9,144 bases of DNA from Campylobacterales bacterium (GCA_027065635.1 JAMONQ010000116.1:1-9144), one strand, 5' to 3'; shown: positions 1 to 6,526, counted from the first letter of the stretch. Numbers and translations: made by a program. The notes: a model not told the origin generated them from the sequence alone.

Positions 1-243
1 CGCTACGATGTGCAAAATGCGGCCGCCCAGGCGCTTACAAACGAAAAGGAGAGGGTGATAGAGGAGACCAGACCCGCCGAGGAGGCGATGCAGATAGATC
101 CCGAAAGAGAGCATACGCGTCAGGAGGCCGAATCGCAGGCAAGAGATCGGGAGCGTACCGCAAAAAAGGAAGAGAAGCGGCAAACAGATAACGGAATCTC
201 CATAGACGAGGAGGGAAACCCGCATATAGATATTCATGTTTAA
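1..243 (+). CDS. C-terminal part of a charged, coiled-coil-like protein (5' end outside the window)
   Basis: Frame 1 is open from the first base to a TAA at 241-243, giving 80 residues. The GTG at position 10 is probably an internal valine, because the frame continues upstream without a stop and no Shine-Dalgarno (SD) sequence is visible. The protein is very hydrophilic: a long stretch rich in Glu, Arg, Lys, Gln and Ala (about residues 10-60) fits a coiled coil or a disordered helix, and the tail ends in DEEGNPHIDIHV. There is no membrane segment or cysteine. Gene order (coiled-coil gene, cdsA, dxr) resembles the C. jejuni neighbourhood as I remember it, where this position holds a protein annotated only as coiled-coil. 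I do not recognise a function. It lies 104 nt upstream of cdsA on the same strand, so co-transcription is possible. Confidence 0.75.
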   Translation, partial: RYDVQNAAAQALTNEKERVIEETRPAEEAMQIDPEREHTRQEAESQARDRERTAKKEEKRQTDNGISIDEEGNPHIDIHV

Positions 244-245
244 CC

Positions 246-261
246 TATAATCGGATATACT
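246..261 (+). promoter_or_regulatory. Possible promoter -10 boxes for the cdsA operon
   Basis: A perfect TATAAT lies at 246-251, three bases after the upstream stop codon, and a second -10-like TATACT lies at 256-261. No good -35 is visible, which is normal for Campylobacterota sigma-70 promoters. Either box would give a leader of roughly 80-95 nt before the cdsA ATG at 348. That leader contains a possible 7-bp stem, AAGCCGC (280-286) with GCGGTTT (308-314). The assignment is inference from motif and position only. Confidence 0.4.
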
Positions 262-347
262 TTACCGATCGGATGGACAAAGCCGCGGTGCTCCACTGTT
301 TCGGCGTGCGGTTTGTTTTGTATGTCTTAAGATTGCAAAGGTTTTTT

Positions 348-1112
348 ATGTCTCTTTTTTCTCTCATATCGGAAAACAGAACCCGGTTTGTGACCGGTGC
401 GGTACTGATCGCCGTGGTGGTATCCATCGGTCTGATCGACAACTTTTTTCTTATCTGGCTCTTTTTGGGGGCGGTATACCTCTTCTCTTTCTATGAAGCG
501 ATGCGTCTTTTCGGTATAGACAACAACCAGATGTACGCCTATGCGGCCGCAGTCTGGCTTTTGGCGCTTATATATCCGAATCCTGACGATCTGTTTTTTC
601 TGATCGCCGTTATTTTCGCATCACTGCTCGCATATACGCGTGATTTCGACAAGCGTCTGTTCCTGCCGTTTTTGTACCCTGTCGCCTCTTTCCTCTTTCT
701 GTTGGCTCTCTATACAGATTTCGGAGTGAATGCGCTCTTTTGGCTGCTCGTAGTGGTGGCACTGACCGATATAGGAGCTTACTTTACCGGGAAGCTGGCG
801 GGCAGGCGACAATTTTGCGAAACCTCTCCGAACAAAACCGTAGAGGGTGTTGCGGGAGGTGTGCTGGTAGCGACTTTTGCCGGTTTTTTCGTCGGCGGCT
901 CTTTGGTCGATTGGCCCCAGGCGCTTTTGATATCTCTTGGTGTTTCGGTAGCTTCGGTGTTCGGCGATCTTTTCGAGAGCTATCTGAAAAGAGAGGCGGG
1001 AGTAAAGGATAGCGGAGATCTGCTTCCGGGCCACGGCGGAATGCTGGACCGCGTGGACGGCTATCTTTTCGGCGGTATCGTCATGGTGCTGCTGCTTAGA
1101 GGACTGTTGTAG
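348..1112 (+). CDS. cdsA: Phosphatidate cytidylyltransferase (CDP-diacylglycerol synthase)
   Basis: This inner-membrane enzyme makes CDP-diacylglycerol from phosphatidate and CTP, the precursor of all major phospholipids. The 254-residue product is strongly hydrophobic, with about seven or eight membrane segments. It ends in the family signature at residues 211-237: SYLKR, then KDSGDLLPGHGG, then LDRVD, including the acidic residues that bind metal and substrate. The length is typical for short bacterial CdsA. I chose ATG 348 because AAAGG (337-341) sits 6 nt before it and the protein then begins close to the first membrane segment. An in-frame ATG at 273 would add 25 residues but has no SD and would overlap the likely leader. 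The stop codon directly abuts the dxr GTG, so cdsA heads a coupled operon. Confidence 0.95.
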   Translation: MSLFSLISENRTRFVTGAVLIAVVVSIGLIDNFFLIWLFLGAVYLFSFYEAMRLFGIDNNQMYAYAAAVWLLALIYPNPDDLFFLIAVIFASLLAYTRDFDKRLFLPFLYPVASFLFLLALYTDFGVNALFWLLVVVALTDIGAYFTGKLAGRRQFCETSPNKTVEGVAGGVLVATFAGFFVGGSLVDWPQALLISLGVSVASVFGDLFESYLKREAGVKDSGDLLPGHGGMLDRVDGYLFGGIVMVLLLRGLL

Positions 1113-2189
1113 GTGATACTGCTGGGTTCGACAGGCTCCATAGGGGTCAATACGCTCGAAGTGGCGCGCCGTTTCAATCTCAGGGTGGAGGCGCTTGTAG
1201 CGGGCAACAATATAGAGCTTCTAAAAAAGCAGATCGCCGAATTTAATCCCTGTTATGTCTGTGTAGCGAGCGAAAGGGCGGCAAAGGAGCTGGACCATCC
1301 CCGACTCTTCTGGGGCGAAGAGGGGATTTTGGAGGTTTTGCGCAGATCATCTTCGGCCATAGTGGTCAACGCTCTTGTCGGCTTTTTGGGACTCAGGCCC
1401 ACCATAACGGCGATTGAAGAGGGGAAAACGGTTGCGCTGGCCAACAAGGAGTCCCTGGTGGCCGCCGGCGCCTTTATCGATCCGAAACATCTTAGACCGA
1501 TAGACAGCGAACACTTCGCTCTTTGGTATCTGTTGAACGGCAGAGCTCCCAGGCGTATGATCATCACCGCCAGCGGAGGCGCCTTTAGGGATGCGCCCCT
1601 TGGCGATATAGCCGAGGCGAAGCTCGAAGAGGCTCTCAAGCATCCAAACTGGAGCATGGGTACCAAAATCACCATAGACAGCGCTACGATGATGAACAAG
1701 CTCTTCGAACTTCTCGAGGCGCGCTGGCTCTACGGATGTGAAAATGTTGACGCGATCATAGAGCCAAAGTCGGTTATTCATGCGCTTGTCGAGTTTATGG
1801 ACGGAGCAACGACCGCACAGATGGCCTACCCCGATATGAAACTTCCGATAGCCTACGCTCTGATGCAGAATATAGAGGTGCCGGTACTCGATCCGGTGGA
1901 TTTGCTGAAGGTCGGTTCGCTCGAATTTCGTGAAGTTTCAACCGACCGTTATCCCATCTGGCGGATCAAGGATGATCTGCTGGCAAACCCCGGGCGCGGG
2001 GTTGTGGTCAATGCGGCGAACGAGGTGGCGGTAGAGAAGTTCGTCGGCGGAAAGATAGCTTTTGGAGCGATCTCGAAACTGGTGCTGGAGGCGTATGAAA
2101 ACTTTCTGGATATCTATCCGGAGTCTATCGATGATGTATTTGATATAGACAGGGAGGTCAGAGAGTGGTGCGAAGGGAGGATATCTTGA
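1113..2189 (+). CDS. dxr: 1-deoxy-D-xylulose 5-phosphate reductoisomerase
   Basis: This NADPH-dependent cytosolic enzyme converts DXP to 2-C-methyl-D-erythritol 4-phosphate, the committed step of the MEP isoprenoid pathway. The product is 358 residues, shorter than the E. coli enzyme (398) as expected for this group. Visible features are the nucleotide-binding GSTGSIG (5-11), NKES (111-114), DSEH with metal ligands D131 and E133, the ASGGAF substrate loop (153-158), HPNWSMG (177-183) and MMNKLFE with third metal ligand E199. All catalytic positions are present. The GTG start follows the cdsA TAG with no gap; AGAGGA at 1098-1103 is its SD, inside cdsA. The stop overlaps the TTG start of the next gene by 4 bp. 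Coupling to cdsA suggests joint control of lipid and isoprenoid precursor synthesis. Confidence 0.97.
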   Translation: MILLGSTGSIGVNTLEVARRFNLRVEALVAGNNIELLKKQIAEFNPCYVCVASERAAKELDHPRLFWGEEGILEVLRRSSSAIVVNALVGFLGLRPTITAIEEGKTVALANKESLVAAGAFIDPKHLRPIDSEHFALWYLLNGRAPRRMIITASGGAFRDAPLGDIAEAKLEEALKHPNWSMGTKITIDSATMMNKLFELLEARWLYGCENVDAIIEPKSVIHALVEFMDGATTAQMAYPDMKLPIAYALMQNIEVPVLDPVDLLKVGSLEFREVSTDRYPIWRIKDDLLANPGRGVVVNAANEVAVEKFVGGKIAFGAISKLVLEAYENFLDIYPESIDDVFDIDREVREWCEGRIS

Positions 2190-2755
2190 GAGAGCCGGGT
2201 AGGACTTTGCTGCTTCACGGCTGGGGCGGCAGCGACTATCCCCACTGGCAGGCGTGGCTTGCCGCCGAACTTGCAAAAGATTACGGCACCGTCAGTTTTC
2301 CGCTCATTCAGCATCCGCACTTTCCGCATCTTAACAGGTGGAAAAAAGAGGTGAAGGAGTTTTTGAGCGGATTTGGACCGGATACGGTGGTGTGCCACTC
2401 GCTCGCCAATACGTTGTGGTTTCATCTATGCAACGAAGGCGAGATCGAGCCTGTAAAGCGGCTGGTGCTGGTAGCGCCTCCGAGACTCGACTGCGAAATA
2501 GAGACCATAAAGAGCTTTTTCCCGGTAGATCCGCCGAAAGAGCTTTTTGCCGAGCGGGCGATACTGGTAGTCTCTACGGATGATCCGTATATGCCGATAG
2601 AGAAGGCGTGGGAACTGCAAGAGAGACTGGGGATACCTATGAAAGTGATAGAGCGCGCCGGGCATATAAACGAAGAGAGCGGTTACGGGGAGTGGCCATG
2701 GATACTCGAGTATCTGCGCAAAGGAGAGATCTGCTCCGTCGAGGATAGATCGTGA
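2186..2755 (+). CDS. RBBP9/YdeN-type serine hydrolase (alpha/beta fold)
   Basis: A small cytosolic alpha/beta hydrolase of 189 residues. The LLLHGWGGS oxyanion-side loop is at 8-16, the nucleophile is probably S72 in CHSLA (a variant of GxSxG, as in the RBBP9 family), the acid is D132 or D133 in STDDP, and the base is H160 in AGHIN. After the histidine the ESGYGEWP segment also fits the family. The substrate is unknown; members are thought to be esterases or peptidases. I chose TTG 2186 because AAGGGAGG (2173-2180) lies 5 nt upstream and the start overlaps the dxr stop as TTGA. A GTG at 2165 would add 7 residues but lacks a good SD. The gene overlaps tsaD by 4 bp, so it is translated with the operon. 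It has no obvious biochemical link to dxr or tsaD. Confidence 0.85.
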   Translation: MREPGRTLLLHGWGGSDYPHWQAWLAAELAKDYGTVSFPLIQHPHFPHLNRWKKEVKEFLSGFGPDTVVCHSLANTLWFHLCNEGEIEPVKRLVLVAPPRLDCEIETIKSFFPVDPPKELFAERAILVVSTDDPYMPIEKAWELQERLGIPMKVIERAGHINEESGYGEWPWILEYLRKGEICSVEDRS

Positions 2756-3741
2756 TACTGAGTATCGAGAGCAGTTGCGACGACAGCTCTATAGCCGTTA
2801 CCGACCGAATCACGCGAGAGCTCCTTTTTCACAGAAAGATCTCCCAGGAGATCCAGCACGCAAAATATGGCGGAGTGGTGCCGGAGCTGGCGAGCAGGTT
2901 GCACGCCGTCGATCTTCCGAAGCTGCTGGAAGAGGCGAAGCCCTATCTCGACGATATAGAAGCGATAGCGGTGACTAACGAGCCGGGTCTTTCTGTGACT
3001 CTTCTTGAAGGTGTGGCTATGGCCAAGGCTCTCAGTATCGCAAAGTCTCTTCCGATTATAGCCGTCAACCATCTCAAAGCGCATATCTACTCCCTCTTTA
3101 TCGAGAAGCCGACCCGGTTTCCGATGCTTGTGCTCTTGATATCGGGCGGCCATACTATGGTGGTAGATGTGCAGGATTTTGACCGGATGCGGGTTGTGGC
3201 GACGACCATGGACGACAGCTTCGGCGAGAGCTTCGACAAGACGGCGAAGATGATGGGACTCGGTTATCCGGGAGGCCCCGTGATAGAGGAGCTGGCCAGA
3301 AAGGGGGATCCGGACAGGTTCTCGCTGCCGATTCCGCTAAAACACTCTCCGAGGATCGCCTTCAGCTACTCCGGTATCAAAAACGCGGTCAGGCTGCTCG
3401 TAAACGAGCACTCGCCGCTCGATGAGTGCACCAAAGCCGATATTGCCGCCTCGTTCCAGAAAGCGGCGATCGCACATCTACTTCAAAAGTGCAAAAAGAT
3501 TTTCAAAGAGTCGAATCCGAAAGATTTCGCCATAGTAGGGGGAGCGAGCGCCAATATGGCGGTACGGGAAGCTTTCGCCGCTCTATGCGGAGAATTTGGC
3601 GCCAGACTGCATCTGGCGGATCTCGCCTACTGTTCCGACAATGCGGCGATGGTCGGACGCTATGCCGTCGATGCCTACGAAAGAGCCTTGTTCGTCGATG
3701 CCATGAGCCTCTCCGTCTCTCCAAGGTCCTCCGATTTTTGA
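2752..3741 (+). CDS. tsaD: tRNA N6-adenosine threonylcarbamoyltransferase
   Basis: TsaD (also known as Gcp/YgjD) transfers threonylcarbamoyl from TC-AMP to A37 of ANN-decoding tRNAs, working with TsaB and TsaE. The 329-residue length matches the family. Visible motifs are SIESSCDDS at the N-terminus, the metal-binding HxxxH pair H107/H111 (NHLKAH), SGGHT (131-135), KTAKMMGLGYPGGP (163-176), GGASAN (263-268) and SDNAAM (295-300), whose D296 is the C-terminal metal ligand. The start is GTG, overlapping the upstream stop as GTGA, with GAGG at 2741-2744 as SD. It is the last gene of the cdsA-dxr-hydrolase-tsaD run. No strong hairpin terminator follows, only an AT-rich dyad (ATTAAA/TTTAAT near 3782-3797). 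Confidence 0.97.
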   Translation: MILSIESSCDDSSIAVTDRITRELLFHRKISQEIQHAKYGGVVPELASRLHAVDLPKLLEEAKPYLDDIEAIAVTNEPGLSVTLLEGVAMAKALSIAKSLPIIAVNHLKAHIYSLFIEKPTRFPMLVLLISGGHTMVVDVQDFDRMRVVATTMDDSFGESFDKTAKMMGLGYPGGPVIEELARKGDPDRFSLPIPLKHSPRIAFSYSGIKNAVRLLVNEHSPLDECTKADIAASFQKAAIAHLLQKCKKIFKESNPKDFAIVGGASANMAVREAFAALCGEFGARLHLADLAYCSDNAAMVGRYAVDAYERALFVDAMSLSVSPRSSDF

Positions 3742-3822
3742 GACAAATTATCATTTACTGAATGTTTGCGAAAGCGAAAAGATTAAATTTTTTTAATTAA
3801 GACTTTTTTTATCCCATTTTTG

Positions 3823-3828
3823 TACAAT
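3823..3828 (+). promoter_or_regulatory. Promoter -10 box for tpx
   Basis: TACAAT at 3823-3828 follows a long T-rich stretch (3787-3821) with recurring T-tracts, the usual form of sigma-70 promoters in Campylobacterota, which lack a conserved -35. Transcription would start near 3835, giving a leader of about 65 nt before the tpx ATG. The 160-nt gap between tsaD and tpx and the AT-rich composition support an independent promoter. Confidence 0.6.
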
Positions 3829-3901
3829 TACGTCAATCGCATCGAAGAGCCGGATTGAGACGGCCTTTGAGATGCGGAATCAAACATAAAAGGAAAACCT
3901 A

Positions 3902-4420
3902 ATGGCAACTACAAAGCTTAAAGGTAATGAAGTAAAACTGGCCGGAAACGAAGTCAATGTCGGAGACAAAGCTCCGGAAGTCACAGTTGTAAACTCTGAC
4001 GGTCTTGCAGACAAAAAAGTGGGCGGCGCACAGGATAAGGTACAGCTTCTTGTCGTTGTTCCTTCACTCGATACTCCGGTATGTGCTGCGGAGACTCGCA
4101 AGTTCAATGAAAAAGCTGCGGAGATCGAAGGAGTAGACACTACGGTTATCTCTATGGACCTTCCTTTCGCCGCCGGCAGATTCTGCTCCGCGGAAGGTAT
4201 CGAAAACCTGACTGTAGCATCCGACTTCAGAAACAAGGATTTCGCGAACGCTTACGGCGTACTTATCGCAGAGGGTCCTCTTGCAGGCGTTACTTGCCGT
4301 GCAATATTCGTCGTAGACAAAGACGGAACAATCAGCTACAAGCAGATCGTTCCGGAAATCACTGAAGAGCCCGAATATGAAGAGGCACTCGAAGCTGCCA
4401 AGGCCGCTGCTGCAAAGTAG
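3902..4420 (+). CDS. tpx: Thiol peroxidase (atypical 2-Cys peroxiredoxin)
   Basis: Tpx reduces hydrogen peroxide and organic hydroperoxides with thioredoxin. The 172-residue protein has the peroxidatic motif PSLDTPVC (54-61) with T58 and C61, the resolving C95 in RFCSAEG, and the active-site arginine R133 in TCRAIF. C95 lies 34 residues after C61, as expected for an atypical 2-Cys enzyme. There is no signal peptide, so it should be cytosolic. The protein is slightly long because of an Ala/Lys-rich tail (EALEAAKAAAAK). A third cysteine, C132, sits beside R133. The SD AAAAGGA (3888-3894) lies 7 nt before ATG. Codons look biased towards those of highly expressed genes. It has its own promoter and terminator, so it is probably a single-gene unit. 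Confidence 0.96.
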   Translation: MATTKLKGNEVKLAGNEVNVGDKAPEVTVVNSDGLADKKVGGAQDKVQLLVVVPSLDTPVCAAETRKFNEKAAEIEGVDTTVISMDLPFAAGRFCSAEGIENLTVASDFRNKDFANAYGVLIAEGPLAGVTCRAIFVVDKDGTISYKQIVPEITEEPEYEEALEAAKAAAAK

Positions 4421-4465
4421 TGCCGATCGCTGCTACGCTTGGGGGAGTGTAAGTTAGCTACTTTC

Positions 4466-4496
4466 AAAGGGGAGGGCTTCGGCCCTCCCTTTTTTT
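4466..4496 (+). terminator. Strong intrinsic terminator after tpx
   Basis: GGGGAGGGC (4469-4477), a TTCG loop (4478-4481) and GCCCTCCC (4482-4489) form a GC-rich stem of 8 Watson-Crick pairs plus one G-T pair. A run of seven T follows (4490-4496), and AAA at 4466-4468 can extend the stem into it. The hairpin begins 45 nt after the tpx stop. On the minus strand the same hairpin lies just past the end of the converging YeeE/YedE gene but is followed only by a short T run, so it may act weakly in that direction. Confidence 0.93.
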
Positions 4497-4511
4497 ATGC
4501 CCGAAAAAATC

Positions 4512-5117
4512 TTAAACAGATGCCTTCTTTTCGTTATCTTCCGGATCGAGATACTCTTTGTCCGGCAGCATGAAAGCCACCGCTACAAGCAAAATACCGT
4601 ATACCAGCACTATGAGCGATTCGTAGCCTTCAAAAGTGTTCGCAAGAGTGATCTTGCCGTAGTCAGGACCCATCAGCGGCTTTATCCAAGGGTATGCGAC
4701 CGTAAAGAAGAGTCCGCCGAAAATTCCGCCGATAGCCCCAACCAGAACGTCGATGCGCCCTTCGGCGATCGAGACAGGTCCTGTACCGGGACACTTTCCG
4801 AATATAGCCATGGCGATTCCAAAAAGTATGGCGCCCGTTACCAGGCCGCCCAGCATGACAGGCTTGATATGATAGTGTGCATACCCCGCCTCTATCATGA
4901 AGTAGAGGCCGATACTCGCCAGACCGATCGCAAAAAAGAGCATCTTCGGTACAGTCATATCCTCCAGCATCGCAAATCCGGCTATCTTTTCGAACTTGTC
5001 GACTCTCGCCCACTGGATAATGGCGCCGAAAAGAAATCCTATAAAGAGAATGGTGGCCAAAGAGCCGTGCCCCTCACCGGCAGCTGTTTCGAACATGTGA
5101 TAGATTCTCTCCGGCAT
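4512..5117 (-). CDS. YeeE/YedE-family membrane protein, CPGTG half (putative sulfur-species transporter subunit)
   Basis: A 201-residue polytopic membrane protein with about five or six hydrophobic segments (for example 21-36, 58-76, 86-106, 123-142, 167-184). The key motif is FGKCPGTGP (106-114) with C109, matching the conserved cysteine loop of Sulf_transp (TsuA/YeeE) proteins that import thiosulfate. The start ATG at 5117 has an excellent SD, AAAGGAGA, just upstream. The frame is open much further upstream, but that stretch lies over the preceding gene in another frame. It follows its partner with a 2-nt gap. TsuA has two pseudo-symmetric halves, so this product probably forms one half of a split transporter. 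Substrate assignment is inference; sulfite, sulfide or persulfide are also possible. The acidic/lysine tail (PDKEYLDPEDNEKK) is probably cytoplasmic. Confidence 0.85.
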   Translation of the reverse strand: MPERIYHMFETAAGEGHGSLATILFIGFLFGAIIQWARVDKFEKIAGFAMLEDMTVPKMLFFAIGLASIGLYFMIEAGYAHYHIKPVMLGGLVTGAILFGIAMAIFGKCPGTGPVSIAEGRIDVLVGAIGGIFGGLFFTVAYPWIKPLMGPDYGKITLANTFEGYESLIVLVYGILLVAVAFMLPDKEYLDPEDNEKKASV

Positions 5118-5119
5118 AT

Positions 5120-5626
5120 TCAATCTCCTTTCCTGTTGTAAAAGAGCCTTCCGGTGATTATCAGTGTAGCCATTGTGACACCGCCGAAAATCAAGCCGCT
5201 GACGGCGATCTGACTGGCCCCCGAGAGAAAGTGGCCGCTTGTGCAGCCGCCGGCGAGCCGCGCCCCTACGATCATGACAAAACCGGCTATGAAACTCCAC
5301 AGAAGTCTTGAGATGGCCGAACTGTTCTTCCTCTCCTTCCAAAGAGAAGGCAGTATGCTGAATCTGAATGTTTTCGTAACGAAAAGGGACATGAAGAGGG
5401 CACCGAAAAAGGCTCCGAGCAGCATGACTCCCTCCCAGGCTCCCGCCCTCTCTATCTCTGCCGCGTATTCGTATTTTTGCGGATCGAGATCGAACAGAAG
5501 TGCCGCGAAGTATGGAACATAGGTAGAGGCTCCTATCGGTCTGTCGGCTCCGACTATGGAGAATGCAAAGAGAATGAGAAGAGCCATAAGTATCCCGCCT
5601 GCGAGCCATGAAATCTTTTTTGGCAT
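5120..5626 (-). CDS. YeeE/YedE-family membrane protein, GGCTSGH half (putative sulfur-species transporter subunit)
   Basis: A 168-residue membrane protein that opens with a hydrophobic segment (7-26) followed by GADRPIGAS and a loop, then further segments at about 66-83, 108-125 and 138-158. GARLAGGCTSGH (121-132) carries C128 in the other conserved cysteine motif of the YeeE/YedE (Sulf_transp) family. The ATG at 5626 has AAGGAG as SD a few bases upstream. It is the first gene of a two-gene unit with a -10 box about 30 nt ahead of the ATG. Together with the downstream CPGTG protein it would rebuild the two-cysteine path seen in one-chain TsuA/YeeE. No rhodanese, TusA or ArsR-type regulator gene lies beside it. 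Family confidence is high; the transported substrate is uncertain. Confidence 0.85.
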   Translation of the reverse strand: MPKKISWLAGGILMALLILFAFSIVGADRPIGASTYVPYFAALLFDLDPQKYEYAAEIERAGAWEGVMLLGAFFGALFMSLFVTKTFRFSILPSLWKERKNSSAISRLLWSFIAGFVMIVGARLAGGCTSGHFLSGASQIAVSGLIFGGVTMATLIITGRLFYNRKGD

Positions 5627-5653
5627 ATATAACTCCTTGAAAAATTTTTCGGA

Positions 5654-5659
5654 ATTATA
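5654..5659 (-). promoter_or_regulatory. Promoter -10 box for the YeeE/YedE pair
   Basis: On the minus strand a perfect TATAAT runs from 5659 to 5654, with AT-rich sequence upstream and no clear -35. Transcription would start near 5648. This puts a perfect 12-bp palindrome, GAAAAATTTTTC (5639-5650), at the start of the leader, immediately before the SD. The rest of the gap 5627-5778 shows nothing else I can support; in particular no clear terminator follows the gene ending at 5779. Confidence 0.55.
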
Positions 5660-5778
5660 TATGAAATAAGCAATAATTATGAAATTAACTGTTTTGATAG
5701 AGTTGATGAATGTATCTGATCCGTATTTTGAAGTTTTTTATAGAGTAGGGGGTTTGAGGGAGCGACAAAAGAGGGGCT

Positions 5779-6072
5779 TCACTCACTCTTTTTCAAAATC
5801 TTCGGGAGTTCGACTCTGGACAGGTCTATGATCTTGCCAATCTCTTGTGCGCTTACTCTGCCGCTTCTGACAAGGCCCTTCTTGATCCCGCCAAGAATCA
5901 GAAGCAGCAGCCTCGATACCGGAATTTCGCGTTTTTTGGCCAGATCTACAATATCGTCGAGATCCTCTTTGAGATAGCGAAGAATCTCCATGTTTATTCC
6001 AAGCGACTCTTTCGCTATCTTTTCTATCTGCGAGGCTATCTTTTCGCTTATGTCAAGGTGCTCGTCAGCCAA
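5779..6072 (-). CDS. Small helical protein of unknown function, coupled to a SpoIIAA-like gene
   Basis: The 97-residue product is not a family I recognise. It looks fully alpha-helical: an amphipathic N-terminal half rich in Ile, Glu and Lys (SEKIASQIEKIAKESLG, then EILRYLKEDLDDIVDLAKK), a short hydrophobic patch LLLLILGGI (57-65), and a basic C-terminus (LPKILKKSE). There are no cysteines and no signal peptide. I chose TTG 6072 because AGGAGG lies 7 nt upstream, inside the 3' end of the preceding gene, and because a longer reading from an ATG at 6156 would overlap that gene by over 100 nt without an SD. The two genes overlap by 25 nt in different frames, so they are probably co-translated and may act together. 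Being paired with a STAS-like protein suggests a partner or regulator role, but that is a guess. Confidence 0.7.
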   Translation of the reverse strand: MADEHLDISEKIASQIEKIAKESLGINMEILRYLKEDLDDIVDLAKKREIPVSRLLLLILGGIKKGLVRSGRVSAQEIGKIIDLSRVELPKILKKSE

Positions 6073-6437
6073 CGTCGCGCCTCCTCTTTGTCGCGGAAAA
6101 ATTTCGCCTTGCCGGAGATCAGCCAGCCGACCATCTTCGTAAAGAGCTCTTCCCATTTTTTATCCCCGACGACCGCCATTTTCTCTATATCCTCTCTTAT
6201 TTCGAGTCCGAATTTGAAGTCGTCCCACGCCGCTTCGAGGCTCCACCCCTCGAAATCTTTCATATCGATCAGTATTTTGAGACGATTTGGCGGAAGATCT
6301 TTTATGGCGCTCTCTATGAAGGGAACGAATGTTTCATAATCTTCGTGTGTGAGCTTTCCTCTCAGGGTAAACTCCACATAGACCTCCTCTTCCTCTCTGA
6401 AGAGTTCTATGAATATTCCGCTTGTTCTGATGTGCAT
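6048..6437 (-). CDS. SpoIIAA-like (STAS-fold) protein
   Basis: A 129-residue soluble protein resembling the SpoIIAA-like family (Pfam SpoIIAA-like, once DUF3478). Recognisable blocks are an N-terminal strand pair (FIELFREEEEVYVEFTLRG), HEDYETFVPFIESA, the central strand LKILIDMKDFEGWSLEAAWDD, and EDIEKMAVVGDKKWEE. The family adopts a STAS/SEC14-like fold; its biochemical role is not established, and proposed roles are lipid binding or protein-protein switching. The residue at the usual SpoIIAA phosphorylated serine cannot be assigned. The ATG at 6437 has a near-perfect SD, AAGGAGG (6443-6449), 5 nt upstream. Its 3' end contains the SD and start of the 97-residue helical gene. It lies 89 nt downstream of murB on the same strand and may be a separate unit. 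Confidence 0.85.
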   Translation of the reverse strand: MHIRTSGIFIELFREEEEVYVEFTLRGKLTHEDYETFVPFIESAIKDLPPNRLKILIDMKDFEGWSLEAAWDDFKFGLEIREDIEKMAVVGDKKWEELFTKMVGWLISGKAKFFRDKEEARRWLTSTLT

Positions 6438-6504
6438 GATGGCCTCCTTCGATGCCTTGTGTGTGGTCAGCCTAACCGTTTTCCAGAGCGATATACGTAT
6501 GTAG

Positions 6505-6510
6505 ATTCTA
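6505..6510 (-). promoter_or_regulatory. Possible -10 box for the SpoIIAA-like gene
   Basis: TAGAAT reads 6510 to 6505 on the minus strand, giving a leader of about 60 nt. An 8-bp palindrome, ATACGTAT (6493-6500), lies next to the predicted start point and might be an operator. There is no clear -35 and no terminator after murB, so read-through from murB is equally possible. Confidence 0.3.
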
Positions 6511-6526
6511 TCACTCTTCAGGTAGA

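Noticed and set aside
2165..2185. GTG 2165 as start of the serine hydrolase
   Set aside because: It adds seven non-conserved residues and lacks an SD, while TTG 2186 has AAGGGAGG at 5 nt and a TTGA overlap.
3742..3800. An intrinsic terminator after tsaD
   Set aside because: Only an AT-only dyad (ATTAAA/TTTAAT) and a T run are present; no GC-rich stem supports termination.
4497..5141. A 214-codon plus-strand open frame antisense to the second YeeE/YedE gene
   Set aside because: It is antisense to a well-supported membrane protein with strong SD and motifs, begins inside the terminator tail, and its translation has no recognisable fold or motif.
5118..5609. An in-frame upstream extension of the CPGTG YeeE/YedE gene to a 365-residue protein
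   Set aside because: The extra 164 residues are an Arg/Ser-rich shadow of the partner gene in another frame. ATG 5117 has a near-perfect SD.
6164..6437. A true anti-sigma-factor antagonist (SpoIIAA) acting with SpoIIAB and sigma F
   Set aside because: The sequence matches the separate SpoIIAA-like (DUF3478) family. No anti-sigma kinase or sigma gene is nearby, and the conserved phosphorylated serine context is not evident.
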